Positions 44,860 to 53,366 of a stretch of 64,000 nt of DNA are shown here, piece after piece. A program made the translations under genes and the position numbers. Position 1 is the first letter of the stretch, and each line of letters opens with the position of its first letter. Origin of the DNA: CAYPHA01 sp964410215. GTDB lineage: Bacteria > Calditrichota > Calditrichia > Calditrichales > CAYPHA01. The stretch spans positions 31,827-95,826 of the forward strand of contig CAYPHA010000009.1 of NCBI GenBank assembly GCA_964410215.1, written 5' to 3'. The notes under the pieces were generated by a model. The model was not told where the DNA came from, searched no databases, and saw only the letters and a list, made by a program, of their open reading frames with translations.

Positions 44860-46095
44860 ATGGGTAAAAATTTAGAACTGAAAAAAGAAAATGCATCACG
44901 CATGAGCCGGTTGCTGGAAGGACTTGACTCACAGACATCCATGGCCGAAGCGTTGAGCCGGTTGTCCACCCGGTACGACCAGCTGCTTGAGCAATATAAT
45001 ACACTGGAGAAAGTATTCCAGTTTCACAAGGGGATCATTCAGAATATTTCCAGTGGCATTCTGACCATCGATCTCCAGGGGAAGATTACGTTTATGAACC
45101 GTTCCGCACTGGAGATGCTGGGATACCGGTATAATGATATTCAGGGGAAATCCATATCCCAGCTTTTTGTTGATCCGGAAGAAGCCGATACCATAATTAC
45201 ACAGCTTATCACTGAAAAACACATGTTTGAAAGCCAGGAAACGCGGCTTCTCAGTAATGATCAAAAAATCATGCCTATTGGTTTCAGCACAACCATCCTG
45301 GAGAAAACCAGCGATGACGGTTATGACGGCATTATATTCATCTTCAGGGATATCTCGGAAATCACGAACTTCAAGCGTCAGATCGAACGGATGGAGCGGC
45401 AGTCCACACTCGGAGAACTGGCTGCCGGCATTGCCCATGAAATCCGTAATCCCCTGGCCGGCATAAAAACATCGGCACAGGTTCTTGAAGAAAGCTTCAG
45501 CCTCGGTGATTTCCGGTCACAACTTGTTGCGCGTATCGTAAAAGAGATAGACCGAAGTAATGAATTATTGAAGCGCTTCTTTAATTTTGCCAGGCCGAAC
45601 AAGCCCAGGCAGGGTTTTCATAACCTGCGTCATATCGTGGATGGTGTGTATATGCTGATGGCTTCACGCATGAGAAAGAAAAAAATTTCTTATGATGCGC
45701 ATTTTGATGACGATTTACCAAATGTGTTCGTAGATGAAAGCCAGATAGAACAGGTTATTCTCAATCTGTTTCTGAATGCGCTCGATGCCATGCAGAACGG
45801 AGGTAAACTATCCATCGATGCCGGGCTGAAAGCCGGTGTGAAATTTGAGAATGAACGCTATAATAACGGGGCCGTTTTCCTGAAGATTCAGGACAGCGGA
45901 ACAGGTATCCCGCCCGAGAACCAGGAGAAAATATTTAATCCGTTTTATACAACCAAGAGCGATGGAATGGGGTTGGGGTTGTCCATTTCTACAAGGCTCC
46001 TGGAAGAAAATGACGCGAAACTGGAAGTGTTGTCAGAAACCGGAAAAGGCAGCACGTTTACCATTTATCTTCCGGTGATCAAAAATGATATTTAA
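44860..46095 (+). CDS. Cytosolic PAS-domain sensor histidine kinase
   Basis: 411 residues with no membrane segment. After a helical N-terminus (SRLLEGLDSQTSMAEALSRL) comes a PAS domain at about 55-175 (GILTIDLQGKITFMNRSALEM, split as ILTIDLQGKITFMNRSA). The kinase H box is STLGELAAGIAHEIRNPLAG, with phosphoacceptor His near residue 194. The ATPase domain has N (LNLFLNALDAMQNG), G1 (LKIQDSGTGIPPEN), F (IFNPFYTTKS) and G2 (GMGLGLSISTRLL). A single-receiver response regulator follows 13 bases later, as expected for a pair. The signal is unknown. It heads the cluster that ends with the MglA-type GTPase. Confidence 0.93.
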   Translation: MGKNLELKKENASRMSRLLEGLDSQTSMAEALSRLSTRYDQLLEQYNTLEKVFQFHKGIIQNISSGILTIDLQGKITFMNRSALEMLGYRYNDIQGKSISQLFVDPEEADTIITQLITEKHMFESQETRLLSNDQKIMPIGFSTTILEKTSDDGYDGIIFIFRDISEITNFKRQIERMERQSTLGELAAGIAHEIRNPLAGIKTSAQVLEESFSLGDFRSQLVARIVKEIDRSNELLKRFFNFARPNKPRQGFHNLRHIVDGVYMLMASRMRKKKISYDAHFDDDLPNVFVDESQIEQVILNLFLNALDAMQNGGKLSIDAGLKAGVKFENERYNNGAVFLKIQDSGTGIPPENQEKIFNPFYTTKSDGMGLGLSISTRLLEENDAKLEVLSETGKGSTFTIYLPVIKNDI

Positions 46096-46108
46096 TTTGG
46101 GATGATCT

Positions 46109-46474
46109 ATGGCAAAGCGATTACTCATTGTTGATGACGAAGAAACGCTGACTTTCAGCCTGTACCAGAGTTTTATTATTTCGGATAAGGATTATGAGGT
46201 GGTGACGGCCAATTCGGGCGAAGAGGCGCTGGAAAAAATCGACAGGGGGCCTTTCGATCTGGTTCTCACGGATATATTTATGCCCGGCATAAGCGGTTTT
46301 GATTTACTGAAGACCATCAAACAAAAGCACCCTGAAACCGTCGTCGTCGTGATGACCGCCTATGGATCGGAAGAGAAGCGTGAAGAAGCGTTAGAGCTTG
46401 GGGCCGGTGATTATTTTGAGAAGCCCTTTGAAATGAAAGATGTTAAAAAACTGGTAATGGATATACTGGGTTAA
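46109..46474 (+). CDS. Single-domain response regulator (CheY-like)
   Basis: 121 residues, receiver domain only. Acidic pocket D9-D10 (LLIVDDEET), phosphoacceptor D55 (DLVLTDIFMPGISG), T (VVMTAYG) and K (YFEKPFEMKDV) are all present. With no output domain, it must act through protein contact. The kinase upstream is the likely phosphodonor and one of the PATAN/roadblock proteins downstream a likely target; both are inferences from position. The next gene begins one base after its stop. Confidence 0.93.
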   Translation: MAKRLLIVDDEETLTFSLYQSFIISDKDYEVVTANSGEEALEKIDRGPFDLVLTDIFMPGISGFDLLKTIKQKHPETVVVVMTAYGSEEKREEALELGAGDYFEKPFEMKDVKKLVMDILG

Positions 46475-46475
46475 T

Positions 46476-47120
46476 ATGGCATTAGTCGGAAACCTGAGGG
46501 ATCTGAAGCTCCCCAGTCTGATTCAATTGAATTGTATGGAACTGAATACCGCCAAACTGACCATTGAGAGGGGCGGAAAATTCGGTTTTATCTATTTTGA
46601 AGAAGGACAACTGGTCCATGCGGAATTTGAGCCGGAAATCGGTGAAGATGCCGTGTTCAGGATGCTGGGTCTCCAGGAAGGTGGATTTAAAGTGGAAAAC
46701 GGGGTCAGAGCACCCGTCCGGACGATCAAAACAAACTGGAACAACCTTCTGCTTGAAGGATTGCATAAACTCGATACTGCCGGAGAAAACGATGAACACC
46801 GCTATTTCAGGCTTTTTGAACGTCTTCTGACGATTAAAGGGGTAATCAGAGCCTTTATGATCGACGCCGAAGGGGCATTGATTACTGCGAGTGATGAAAC
46901 GTATGACGATAATTTGCTGGCGCTCTTTGCCCTTACCGCACTGGAATCCGAAAAATTCGGTGAAACCTTGTCATTCGAACCACCGAAATATGTCAATATC
47001 CTTGTCGGTCCGGTACGATATATTGTCACACCATATAACGCTTTTTATATCATTCTTGAAATGCAGAGCAAGGTCAAATTTGATGTGGTGATGCCACTTT
47101 TAAAACAAGCGATTGGCTGA
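46476..47120 (+). CDS. PATAN/DUF4388-like protein with C-terminal roadblock-like domain
   Basis: 214 residues. The first 85 match DUF4388 (PATAN): GNLRDLKLPSLIQLNCMEL, TAKLTIERGGKFGFIYFEEG, LVHAEFEPEIGEDAVFRMLG. These domains often go with two-component and MglA-type systems. After a linker, residues 105-214 look like a roadblock/LC7 fold (RLLTIKGVIRAFMIDAEGAL, FPPKYVNILVG-type strand as EPPKYVNILVGPVRY). The start lies 1 base after the response regulator stop, and the next gene overlaps its stop by one base, so translation is coupled. Confidence 0.75.
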   Translation: MALVGNLRDLKLPSLIQLNCMELNTAKLTIERGGKFGFIYFEEGQLVHAEFEPEIGEDAVFRMLGLQEGGFKVENGVRAPVRTIKTNWNNLLLEGLHKLDTAGENDEHRYFRLFERLLTIKGVIRAFMIDAEGALITASDETYDDNLLALFALTALESEKFGETLSFEPPKYVNILVGPVRYIVTPYNAFYIILEMQSKVKFDVVMPLLKQAIG

Positions 47121-48136
47121 TGATAGCACATATTAAAACAATAATCGGGATTCCTGTTCAGGAGAATCTGGAAACCATCACCACCCGTTCATGGGATCTG
47201 ATAAAAAACCTGAAGGAAATCCGCTTCTCCGGGTTTCTGGTCGTGGAATTCTGGCAATACGAAGGCTATCTCATTTTTGATACGGGAACGATCATTCATG
47301 CTTTTGAAAATGACCAGGACAGAGAATGTGAGGGGCTGGAAGCCCTTATCCGGATTCACACGCAGCTTAAAAAACGCGATGGCTCTCTGAGTACCTTCAA
47401 AGTGGATCCGGAATGGATTCCCCTCGTACTGGTTCTGCTGAAAAGTAAGACGATTAAAGAAGAAAAAAATCTCGGAATGAAAGATCTGAAGCAGTTTGTG
47501 GAAGCGGCTTTAGATCAGACAGAATACGGTTTTATCCGGATTGAATACGGAGATGGTGATGCCATAGGGCATATCCTGATGACGCAGGGGCGCATTGCCG
47601 GCACGGTCCTGAGGAGCCGTGATGGCAAACAATCCCGTGAAATAGGAACAATACGGCTTTTCCCGATAATGATACAGATGGCTGATACCATTTCCACAAG
47701 TATTACTCTTGAAAGCACCGATACACTGGAATTGTACAGGGAAAGCGAAAATGCTCCGGAAATAATCGGTCTCATACGCGATTCCGAACGGATAATCGAA
47801 CTGTTACACTGGTTCCGAATGTCACTGGAACCGTATGCTTCCGGAGTGGATATTGAAAAACTGATCCATGATGCATGGGATACTGCCTGCCGTAAGCGCG
47901 ATATTTCGGGAATCAGCCTGGAAACGGAAACGATCCGGGGACTTGAAAAGCTAACGCTTACTGATCTCGAATCCCTTCTTGATGCATTTGTTGAAACGAT
48001 CAAACCGGACCTGGATCATTACCTTGAACAAAACTCCTACACAGATCAACTGTTTCGTTTATTCAGTAAGTTACACCAAAGTGATTTCGGTAAACTGGAA
48101 ATAAACGGTGCCGTGACGGCTGAAACCACTGAATGA
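47120..48136 (+). CDS. Uncharacterised protein with two PATAN-like regions, MglA cluster
   Basis: 338 residues; its ATG shares the A of the previous gene's TGA. Two regions resemble PATAN/DUF4388 strands: LIKNLKEIRFSGFLVVEFWQ with YEGYLIFDTGTIIHAFEN near 30-60, and DQTEYGFIRIEYGDGDAIGH with ILMTQGRIAGTVL near 130-165. The second half is mostly helical (LEKLTLTDLESLLDAFVETI). No catalytic motif or membrane segment is seen. A scaffold or adaptor between the regulator and the GTPase is plausible but unproven. Confidence 0.6.
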   Translation: MIAHIKTIIGIPVQENLETITTRSWDLIKNLKEIRFSGFLVVEFWQYEGYLIFDTGTIIHAFENDQDRECEGLEALIRIHTQLKKRDGSLSTFKVDPEWIPLVLVLLKSKTIKEEKNLGMKDLKQFVEAALDQTEYGFIRIEYGDGDAIGHILMTQGRIAGTVLRSRDGKQSREIGTIRLFPIMIQMADTISTSITLESTDTLELYRESENAPEIIGLIRDSERIIELLHWFRMSLEPYASGVDIEKLIHDAWDTACRKRDISGISLETETIRGLEKLTLTDLESLLDAFVETIKPDLDHYLEQNSYTDQLFRLFSKLHQSDFGKLEINGAVTAETTE

Positions 48137-48154
48137 CAGGAAAGATAAACGCCA

Positions 48155-48604
48155 ATGAGTGATCGCTGGATTCAGGAAATAGCAAATGTAGAAGACGTAA
48201 ACGGTGTATTTATCGCCTCCGGACGTGGTAAAATTGTCCGTAAATTCGGTATAAAAGAGAAAGATGACCGGCTGGAATTGCTCGTTCTGCGGTTGCTCCG
48301 TATACTGGGTGCCTTCTATTCCATGGGAAAAAACGTAACCGAAATAGAACTGTACTGGCAGGACCATTATGTAAATTGCCGTCATTCGCACAACCTTGTT
48401 CTCGTGACGCTGTGCCGGACACCTAAGGTAATCTCCTTTTTACGTATTACGCTGAATGTGGCTCTGGCAAACATACTGGAAGACAAGAAAATTATGAAAA
48501 TGGTAAAAAATCATGCCACGGATCGAACCCTGATTTTGTCAAAGGGGACACGGGATGCTACGGAAACACAGCTCATATCGCGGGTAAGATCAATAAAAAC
48601 TTAA
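48155..48604 (+). CDS. Roadblock/LC7-like protein, MglA cluster
   Basis: 149 residues. DRWIQEIANVEDVNGVFIAS, then a long helix (LELLVLRLLRILGAFYSMGK) and strands VTEIELYWQDHYVNC and NLVLVTLCR follow the roadblock/LC7 helix-strand order. Such domains bind Ras-like GTPases as activators or scaffolds, as MglB does for MglA. The match is by pattern, not by a strict signature. AGGAAAG precedes the ATG. Confidence 0.55.
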   Translation: MSDRWIQEIANVEDVNGVFIASGRGKIVRKFGIKEKDDRLELLVLRLLRILGAFYSMGKNVTEIELYWQDHYVNCRHSHNLVLVTLCRTPKVISFLRITLNVALANILEDKKIMKMVKNHATDRTLILSKGTRDATETQLISRVRSIKT

Positions 48605-48644
48605 TTTTTTGAAAAATATGTCGTTATTATAGTGAGTTTAAGTC

Positions 48645-49142
48645 TTGACTGGAAAAGATTATAAAAGTATAATTCCTCATGAGCATGTCGTTTTTGGCTT
48701 GTCGAAGGATAAATCACCCGGCGAAGTGACCCTTCGTTCAGCGGAATGGGCAGTTATTACACAGGTAGATGGTAAGAAATCAATTCACGATATTGCCCAA
48801 ACTCTCTCGATGAGTCATGAGGAAGCCGTCAATCTTTTCATAAGTCTTTATGAAAAGGGTCTGATCGTACTCTTTTCTACCGAAAAAACGCAGGTAAACC
48901 GTGTCGGTGATGCTTTTTTCAGTACGTTAGAACGCGAGCTCACAGTCATTGTCGGTCCCGTCGCTCCGTTTTTAATTGATGATGCGTTACGCGAAATGGA
49001 TACGACACGGGACACATTTCTCAGTGACCAGACAACGGACCTGATTGAGTTTATCAGCGACGAAATCAGCGATAGCGGAAAACGAATTAAATTTCAGTCC
49101 GCCATGCTGGATTTTTTAAAAAACGGTCTGGATAAAGGGTAA
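48645..49142 (+). CDS. Winged-helix-like protein with C-terminal helical domain, MglA cluster
   Basis: 165 residues from a TTG start; no ATG fits. The first 75 residues (LRSAEWAVITQVDGKKSIHD, IAQTLSMSHEEAVNLFISLY) form the winged-helix unit that often follows PATAN domains. The remainder (FFSTLERELTVIVGPVAPFL, IDDALREMDTT) is a helical bundle resembling the DUF8082 type. No enzyme motif is visible. It is followed by the HAMP receptor gene 5 bases after its stop. Confidence 0.5.
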   Translation: MTGKDYKSIIPHEHVVFGLSKDKSPGEVTLRSAEWAVITQVDGKKSIHDIAQTLSMSHEEAVNLFISLYEKGLIVLFSTEKTQVNRVGDAFFSTLERELTVIVGPVAPFLIDDALREMDTTRDTFLSDQTTDLIEFISDEISDSGKRIKFQSAMLDFLKNGLDKG

Positions 49143-49147
49143 TCTTG

Positions 49148-49888
49148 ATGGGGTTACGATGGAAAATAAGTGGCATCCTTATTGTCAGTAACCTGTTACT
49201 GGGTTTACTGATTGTCCTGATTGTCAATGATAAAGTATCTGACAGTCTCCGGAAGGAACTGGTGGAGAGGGGACGCACGATCGCTACCAATCTGTCCAAT
49301 TATTCCGCAGAACAGCTAATGGAAGAGGATGTCATTGGTTTACGGCAGATCATTTCGCGCAGCATGAACTTTGAAAGTGTGGGTTATATCCTCATTCATG
49401 ACAGTGAGGGAGAGGTACTGGCCGATAATTTTAACGGGCAGGTGCCACAGTCATTGACATCCGTCACTGTTATGGGACGGGAGCACTACGAGGTCGCAGC
49501 GTCCGTTAACGCGTCTGACGCTATCGGTTTGTGTTATGATATCATCGTTCCCGTGGAAGAAGGCTTTCTGGGGTATGTGCGGGTCGGCATGCGTCAGGAA
49601 TACGTGGAGGAAGCCGTTAACCGGACAAATATGATCATAATTTTTACAATTGTAGGAATAACTGTTGCGGGTATGCTCATTGTACTATTTCTTGCAAATC
49701 GGATAATTAGGCCTATATTATACCTGACCCGGAAAGCAAACGATATCAGCCAGGGGAAATTGGACGAAAAAGTGGGCGTGAATACGAATGATGAAATACA
49801 AAACCTGGGAGAAGCGTTAGAAAGGTTGCGCGAGAGCGTAAAAATTGCATTAGAAAGATTGAAAAAACATCAGACCTTGCGTATATAA
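49148..49888 (+). CDS. Membrane receptor with extracytoplasmic sensor and HAMP domain but no output domain
   Basis: 246 residues from the ATG at 49148. A first membrane segment (ISGILIVSNLLLGLLIVLIV) is followed by a sensor loop of about 130 residues (RGRTIATNLSNYSAEQLMEE; GYILIHDSEGEVLADNF, a Cache-like strand). The second segment (IIIFTIVGITVAGMLIVLFL) leads to a HAMP domain (NRIIRPILYLTRKANDISQG). The protein stops just after it, without a kinase, cyclase or MCP domain. It may pass its signal through HAMP contact to the roadblock or GTPase partners encoded next to it. Confidence 0.85.
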   Translation: MGLRWKISGILIVSNLLLGLLIVLIVNDKVSDSLRKELVERGRTIATNLSNYSAEQLMEEDVIGLRQIISRSMNFESVGYILIHDSEGEVLADNFNGQVPQSLTSVTVMGREHYEVAASVNASDAIGLCYDIIVPVEEGFLGYVRVGMRQEYVEEAVNRTNMIIIFTIVGITVAGMLIVLFLANRIIRPILYLTRKANDISQGKLDEKVGVNTNDEIQNLGEALERLRESVKIALERLKKHQTLRI

Positions 49889-49908
49889 ATTAAGAGTGAG
49901 GACGTATA

Positions 49909-50418
49909 ATGGTACAAACTAGAAAATTAAAAGATGGTAGTCGACAAATCATCTTAAGCGGCAAACAATATGATGGAATTACGAAGGTCCTGTCTGAACT
50001 GGCCAATAAGACCAAAGCTTCTGCCATTTTGTTTGCTGATATGAGCGGGCAGTTGATAAGTCAGCGCGGAAATACGGAGAACATGAATACGACCGTTCTG
50101 TCAGCTCTTGCCGCCAGTGATTTCGCTGCGACCTCTGAGATGGCGAAACTGGTGGGTGAGGAAGCAAAATTTAAATTGCTGTTCCATGAAGGGGAAAAAC
50201 GTAATGTCTATCTTTCCAATGTAGGCGACAATTTTTTTCTCGTCGTCGTGTTTGACGTGAGTGTCACCCTTGGACTGATACGGATCTATACCAAAAAAGC
50301 GATTGAAGACCTGGTAACGATCCTTGAAGAAGAGGCCGAACAGGGATCCGATGAATCGGTAATCGACAGCGATTTCAGCACGCTGCTCGGTGATGCCTTA
50401 GACGATACATTTAAATAA
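49909..50418 (+). CDS. Roadblock/LC7 protein, MglB-like
   Basis: 169 residues. The roadblock core is clear: ITKVLSELANKTKASAILFA, DMSGQLISQRG, a LSALAASDFAATSEMAKLVG helix, and GDNFFLVVVFDVSVTLGLIR. In MglB this fold dimerises and stimulates GTP hydrolysis by MglA. The MglA-type gene starts 44 bases downstream, so partnership is likely. An acidic tail is present. GTGAGG precedes the ATG. Confidence 0.88.
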   Translation: MVQTRKLKDGSRQIILSGKQYDGITKVLSELANKTKASAILFADMSGQLISQRGNTENMNTTVLSALAASDFAATSEMAKLVGEEAKFKLLFHEGEKRNVYLSNVGDNFFLVVVFDVSVTLGLIRIYTKKAIEDLVTILEEEAEQGSDESVIDSDFSTLLGDALDDTFK

Positions 50419-50462
50419 AGAGACTATAACGGTAATCGGTTAACATATATGAAGGATGAAGA

Positions 50463-51047
50463 ATGTTTATAAATTGGGCATTACAGGAAATTAATCTTAA
50501 AATCGTCTACTATGGTCCCGGAATGAGCGGTAAAACGACGAATCTTGAGTATATCCATTCCAAGCTCGATCCTTCCCTTACCGGCGAACTCGTTTCATTG
50601 AAAACAAAAGAAGACCGTACCATCTTTTTTGACTTCATGCAAATTGAGGTGGGGCGCATTAAAGGGAAAAAGCCAAAATTCAATCTCTATACGGTTCCCG
50701 GGCAGGTTTATTATGCCTCCAGCCGGAAAGTCATTCTGAATGGCGTCGATGGTATCGTATTCGTCGCCGATTCACAACCGCACCGGATGGAAGCGAATAT
50801 CGAAACCCTTCTGGACCTGGAAAGCAACCTGAAACAGGATGGCCATACACTGGAAAATTTTCCGTGGGTTGTTCAGTACAATAAACGCGACCTTCCGGGT
50901 GTGGAATCGGTCGACGTGCTGCAGAAACGGCTTAACTTTTTTAATGTCCCTTCATTTGAAGGATCCGCCGTCAAGGGCGAAGGCGTGTTTAATACACTCA
51001 AAGCTGTAATTAATAAGGTCGTTCAGAACGTTCAAAATCAGCTTTAA
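50463..51047 (+). CDS. mglA: MglA-type small Ras-like GTPase
   Basis: 194 residues, the MglA length. Walker A is G18-PGMSGKTT26. Switch I region is LKTKEDRTIFFDFMQIEVG. The switch II lead is TVPGQ (77-81) in place of DTAGQ, as in MglA. The guanine-specificity motif is N140-K-R-D143. MglA marks the leading pole in Myxococcus motility and organises polarity in other bacteria. Here no gliding or pilus gene adjoins, and the partner receptor is the HAMP protein just upstream. A terminator ends the cluster. Confidence 0.92.
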   Translation: MFINWALQEINLKIVYYGPGMSGKTTNLEYIHSKLDPSLTGELVSLKTKEDRTIFFDFMQIEVGRIKGKKPKFNLYTVPGQVYYASSRKVILNGVDGIVFVADSQPHRMEANIETLLDLESNLKQDGHTLENFPWVVQYNKRDLPGVESVDVLQKRLNFFNVPSFEGSAVKGEGVFNTLKAVINKVVQNVQNQL

Positions 51048-51073
51048 TGGATTGTTTTCAAGCAACACCCTGT

Positions 51074-51108
51074 AAACCTTCTCCGTTTTTAAGAGAAGGT
51101 TTTTTTTT
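51074..51108 (+). terminator. Terminator after the MglA cluster
   Basis: AAACCTTCTC/GAGAAGGTTT with a 9-base loop, then a run of nine T ending at 51108. It is 27 bases after the mglA stop. Confidence 0.93.
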
Positions 51109-51137
51109 GCATTTTCCGGAAGGGAGGAAATATCAGC

Positions 51138-52421
51138 CTGTCCAATCAATCTAACCGGCTGCAGGTTTTTTCCTGGAGCCTCTACGATTTCGCCAATTCT
51201 GCTTTTACCACGCTCATTGTAACATTTATTTACGCGACCTATTTTACCAGGGAAATTGCACCGAATGAAATCGAAGGAACCGTACTCTGGTCGCGCGCGG
51301 TAAATCTTACGGCTATCGTGGTCGCCTTCCTGTCTCCGGTGTTGGGTGCCGTCGCCGACAGAGGGGGGTATCGCAAACGGCTGCTGTTTTTCACAACCAT
51401 GCTCACGGTATGTGCGGCCGCCATGCTTTATACGGCACTGCCCGGGCAGGTAACGAAGGCACTGATATGGTTCGTCATCGGCAATATCGCCTTTGAAATG
51501 AGTATGGTCTTTTATAATGCGTTTTTGCCCGATATCAGTGACAAACATAATATCGGACGTATTTCAGGATACGGATGGTCTCTGGGTTATATAGGCGGAT
51601 TACTGGCCATGTTTGTAGCCATGATCGGGTTTGTCAACCCCGAAGTTCCCTGGTTCGGATTGACAAAAGACAGCGGTGCCCATATCCGTGCCACAAATCT
51701 GCTCGTGGCCGTATGGTTTCTTCTTTTCAGTATACCCCTTTTTGCGTTTGTAAAGGACCGCAAGCCCATAGGGGCGCTCATTTCCACCAGACTGGTCCGC
51801 GAGACCTTTGCGGAGTTGAGACAGACCTTCCGGGCCATTAACCGCTACCGGCAGATTGTGCGGTTTCTGCTGGCCAGACTGATCTATAATGATGGCCTGG
51901 TAACTATCTTTGCCTTTGGCGGCATCTATGCGGCGGGAACCTTTAAATTTTCCTTTGAAGAGATTATGGTGTTCGGTGTCGTCCTGAATATTGCAGCAGG
52001 AATCGGAGCTTTCCTCATGGGGTTTATGGATGATCGCCTCGGAGGCAAGAAGACGATTCAGATCAGCCTGTGGGCATTGACTGTTGCGGCTGTTATCGCA
52101 GTATTTGCACCGAATAAAACCCTTTTCTGGGTTTCGGGAATCATTGTCGGCTTCTTTTCCGGCCCGAATCAGTCGGCCAGCCGTTCCCTGATGGGACGTT
52201 TTGTCCCACCGGAAAGGAAAAATGAATTTTTCGGTTTCTTTGCCTTTTCCGGCAAGTTAACAGCTTTTCTGGGCCCCCTGTTTCTGGGTATACTGACGGA
52301 CATTTTTCAGTCACAGCGAGCAGGCGTATCCGTAGTTATCCTGTTCTTCCTGATTGGAAGCATCCTTCTGAGCCGGGTTGATGAAAAAGAGGGAATGGTG
52401 AAAAATAAAAATGTTGGCTAA
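51138..52421 (+). CDS. UMF1-family MFS transporter (noncanonical start)
   Basis: About 428 residues. The N-terminus, with the UMF1/Atg22 hallmark SWSLYDFANSAFTTLIVTF, is read in frame from 51138, well upstream of the first GTG at 51318. A strong AGGGAGG (51121-51127) precedes it, but the codons that follow are ATC at 51132 and CTG at 51138; no ATG, GTG or TTG is in frame. Later motifs (LSPVLGAVADRGGYRKR, and a GFFSGPNQSASRSLMGRFVP helix) fit the family. UMF1 proteins are 12-segment transporters of unclear substrate. A mutated start or a CTG/ATC start are the options. Its stop overlaps the next gene. Confidence 0.8.
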   Translation: MSNQSNRLQVFSWSLYDFANSAFTTLIVTFIYATYFTREIAPNEIEGTVLWSRAVNLTAIVVAFLSPVLGAVADRGGYRKRLLFFTTMLTVCAAAMLYTALPGQVTKALIWFVIGNIAFEMSMVFYNAFLPDISDKHNIGRISGYGWSLGYIGGLLAMFVAMIGFVNPEVPWFGLTKDSGAHIRATNLLVAVWFLLFSIPLFAFVKDRKPIGALISTRLVRETFAELRQTFRAINRYRQIVRFLLARLIYNDGLVTIFAFGGIYAAGTFKFSFEEIMVFGVVLNIAAGIGAFLMGFMDDRLGGKKTIQISLWALTVAAVIAVFAPNKTLFWVSGIIVGFFSGPNQSASRSLMGRFVPPERKNEFFGFFAFSGKLTAFLGPLFLGILTDIFQSQRAGVSVVILFFLIGSILLSRVDEKEGMVKNKNVG

Positions 52422-53331
52422 CATGCATAAAATAATTATATTTATTATCTTACAAAGCGTTCTTTTACATACGTACGTTGAAGCGGCAGATCAGGAGAGC
52501 CGGATCGTTCAGGAATATTACCGGTTCAGGTATGATGAAGGTGACCATAAGCTTGTCGATCAGTTGATCGATAAAGTCAAGCCATCACTGGAATCCATGG
52601 AGTTGTTTTTCGGAAGAAAACCGGAAAAAGGGATCACGATCATTCTGGCTAAATCCGGAAAACGTTACCGGGCACTGGCCGAAGTGGAAATCCCGGAGTG
52701 GAGCCAGGCCATCGCCTTTACACGGCAGGGGCGCATCGTGCTGAACCTTTCTACGGCGGAAGCCATTCAGGCCTCGCCGCAGATTCTGGTCCATGAATTA
52801 TTACACATTTTTCTTGCGGCCTATTATCCCGATGCGGACATTCCGGTATGGCTTAACGAAGGACTCGCCCAGTATTTCTCGAATGATAAGCTGACTTTTG
52901 AACATAAACGTCTGCTGGCAACGGCTCTGTCAACCGGTAAGCTCATCGACCTTTCAGCACTGGATTCCGTTCTGACTTTCGGTCCCGCAAGAGCACGGCT
53001 CGGATATATCGAAGCGCTGTCGGCCGTTGAGTATTTTATCGCTGCGCATGGACAAGATGCTATCCGGATTGTACTGGAAAACTTAAATGATTCAGCCGGG
53101 ATTGATGAGGCTTTTCTGAAGGCAACGGGTTTTGATTTTATCGACTTTGAGATTGGTTGGAATGCCTATCTCGGAGATAATTATAAGTGGTTGGTTTTTC
53201 TTAATTTTGATAATCTGCTATGGGTCACTATCGGGCTGCTCTTTATCCTTGCGTTAGTAGCCAAACGTCTGCATGTGCGCAGAACTCTCAGGGACTGGGA
53301 ATCGGATGAAGCGGAGAAGCAGGCGGAGTGA
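52411..53331 (+). CDS. Membrane-anchored gluzincin peptidase (Peptidase MA-like)
   Basis: 306 residues from the ATG at 52411, overlapping the transporter by 11 bases; an ATG at 52423, after that stop, is also possible. After a signal peptide (IIIFIILQSVLLHTYVEA), the zinc site H128-ELL-H132 is followed by LNE150GLAQY, the third ligand of gluzincins. A C-terminal membrane segment (LLWVTIGLLFILALVAKRLH) anchors it. The catalytic part would face the periplasm. The substrate is unknown. Confidence 0.85.
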   Translation: MLANMHKIIIFIILQSVLLHTYVEAADQESRIVQEYYRFRYDEGDHKLVDQLIDKVKPSLESMELFFGRKPEKGITIILAKSGKRYRALAEVEIPEWSQAIAFTRQGRIVLNLSTAEAIQASPQILVHELLHIFLAAYYPDADIPVWLNEGLAQYFSNDKLTFEHKRLLATALSTGKLIDLSALDSVLTFGPARARLGYIEALSAVEYFIAAHGQDAIRIVLENLNDSAGIDEAFLKATGFDFIDFEIGWNAYLGDNYKWLVFLNFDNLLWVTIGLLFILALVAKRLHVRRTLRDWESDEAEKQAE

Positions 53332-53366
53332 AACGATGCAGGAACGTTAGTATAGGAGGAATAACT

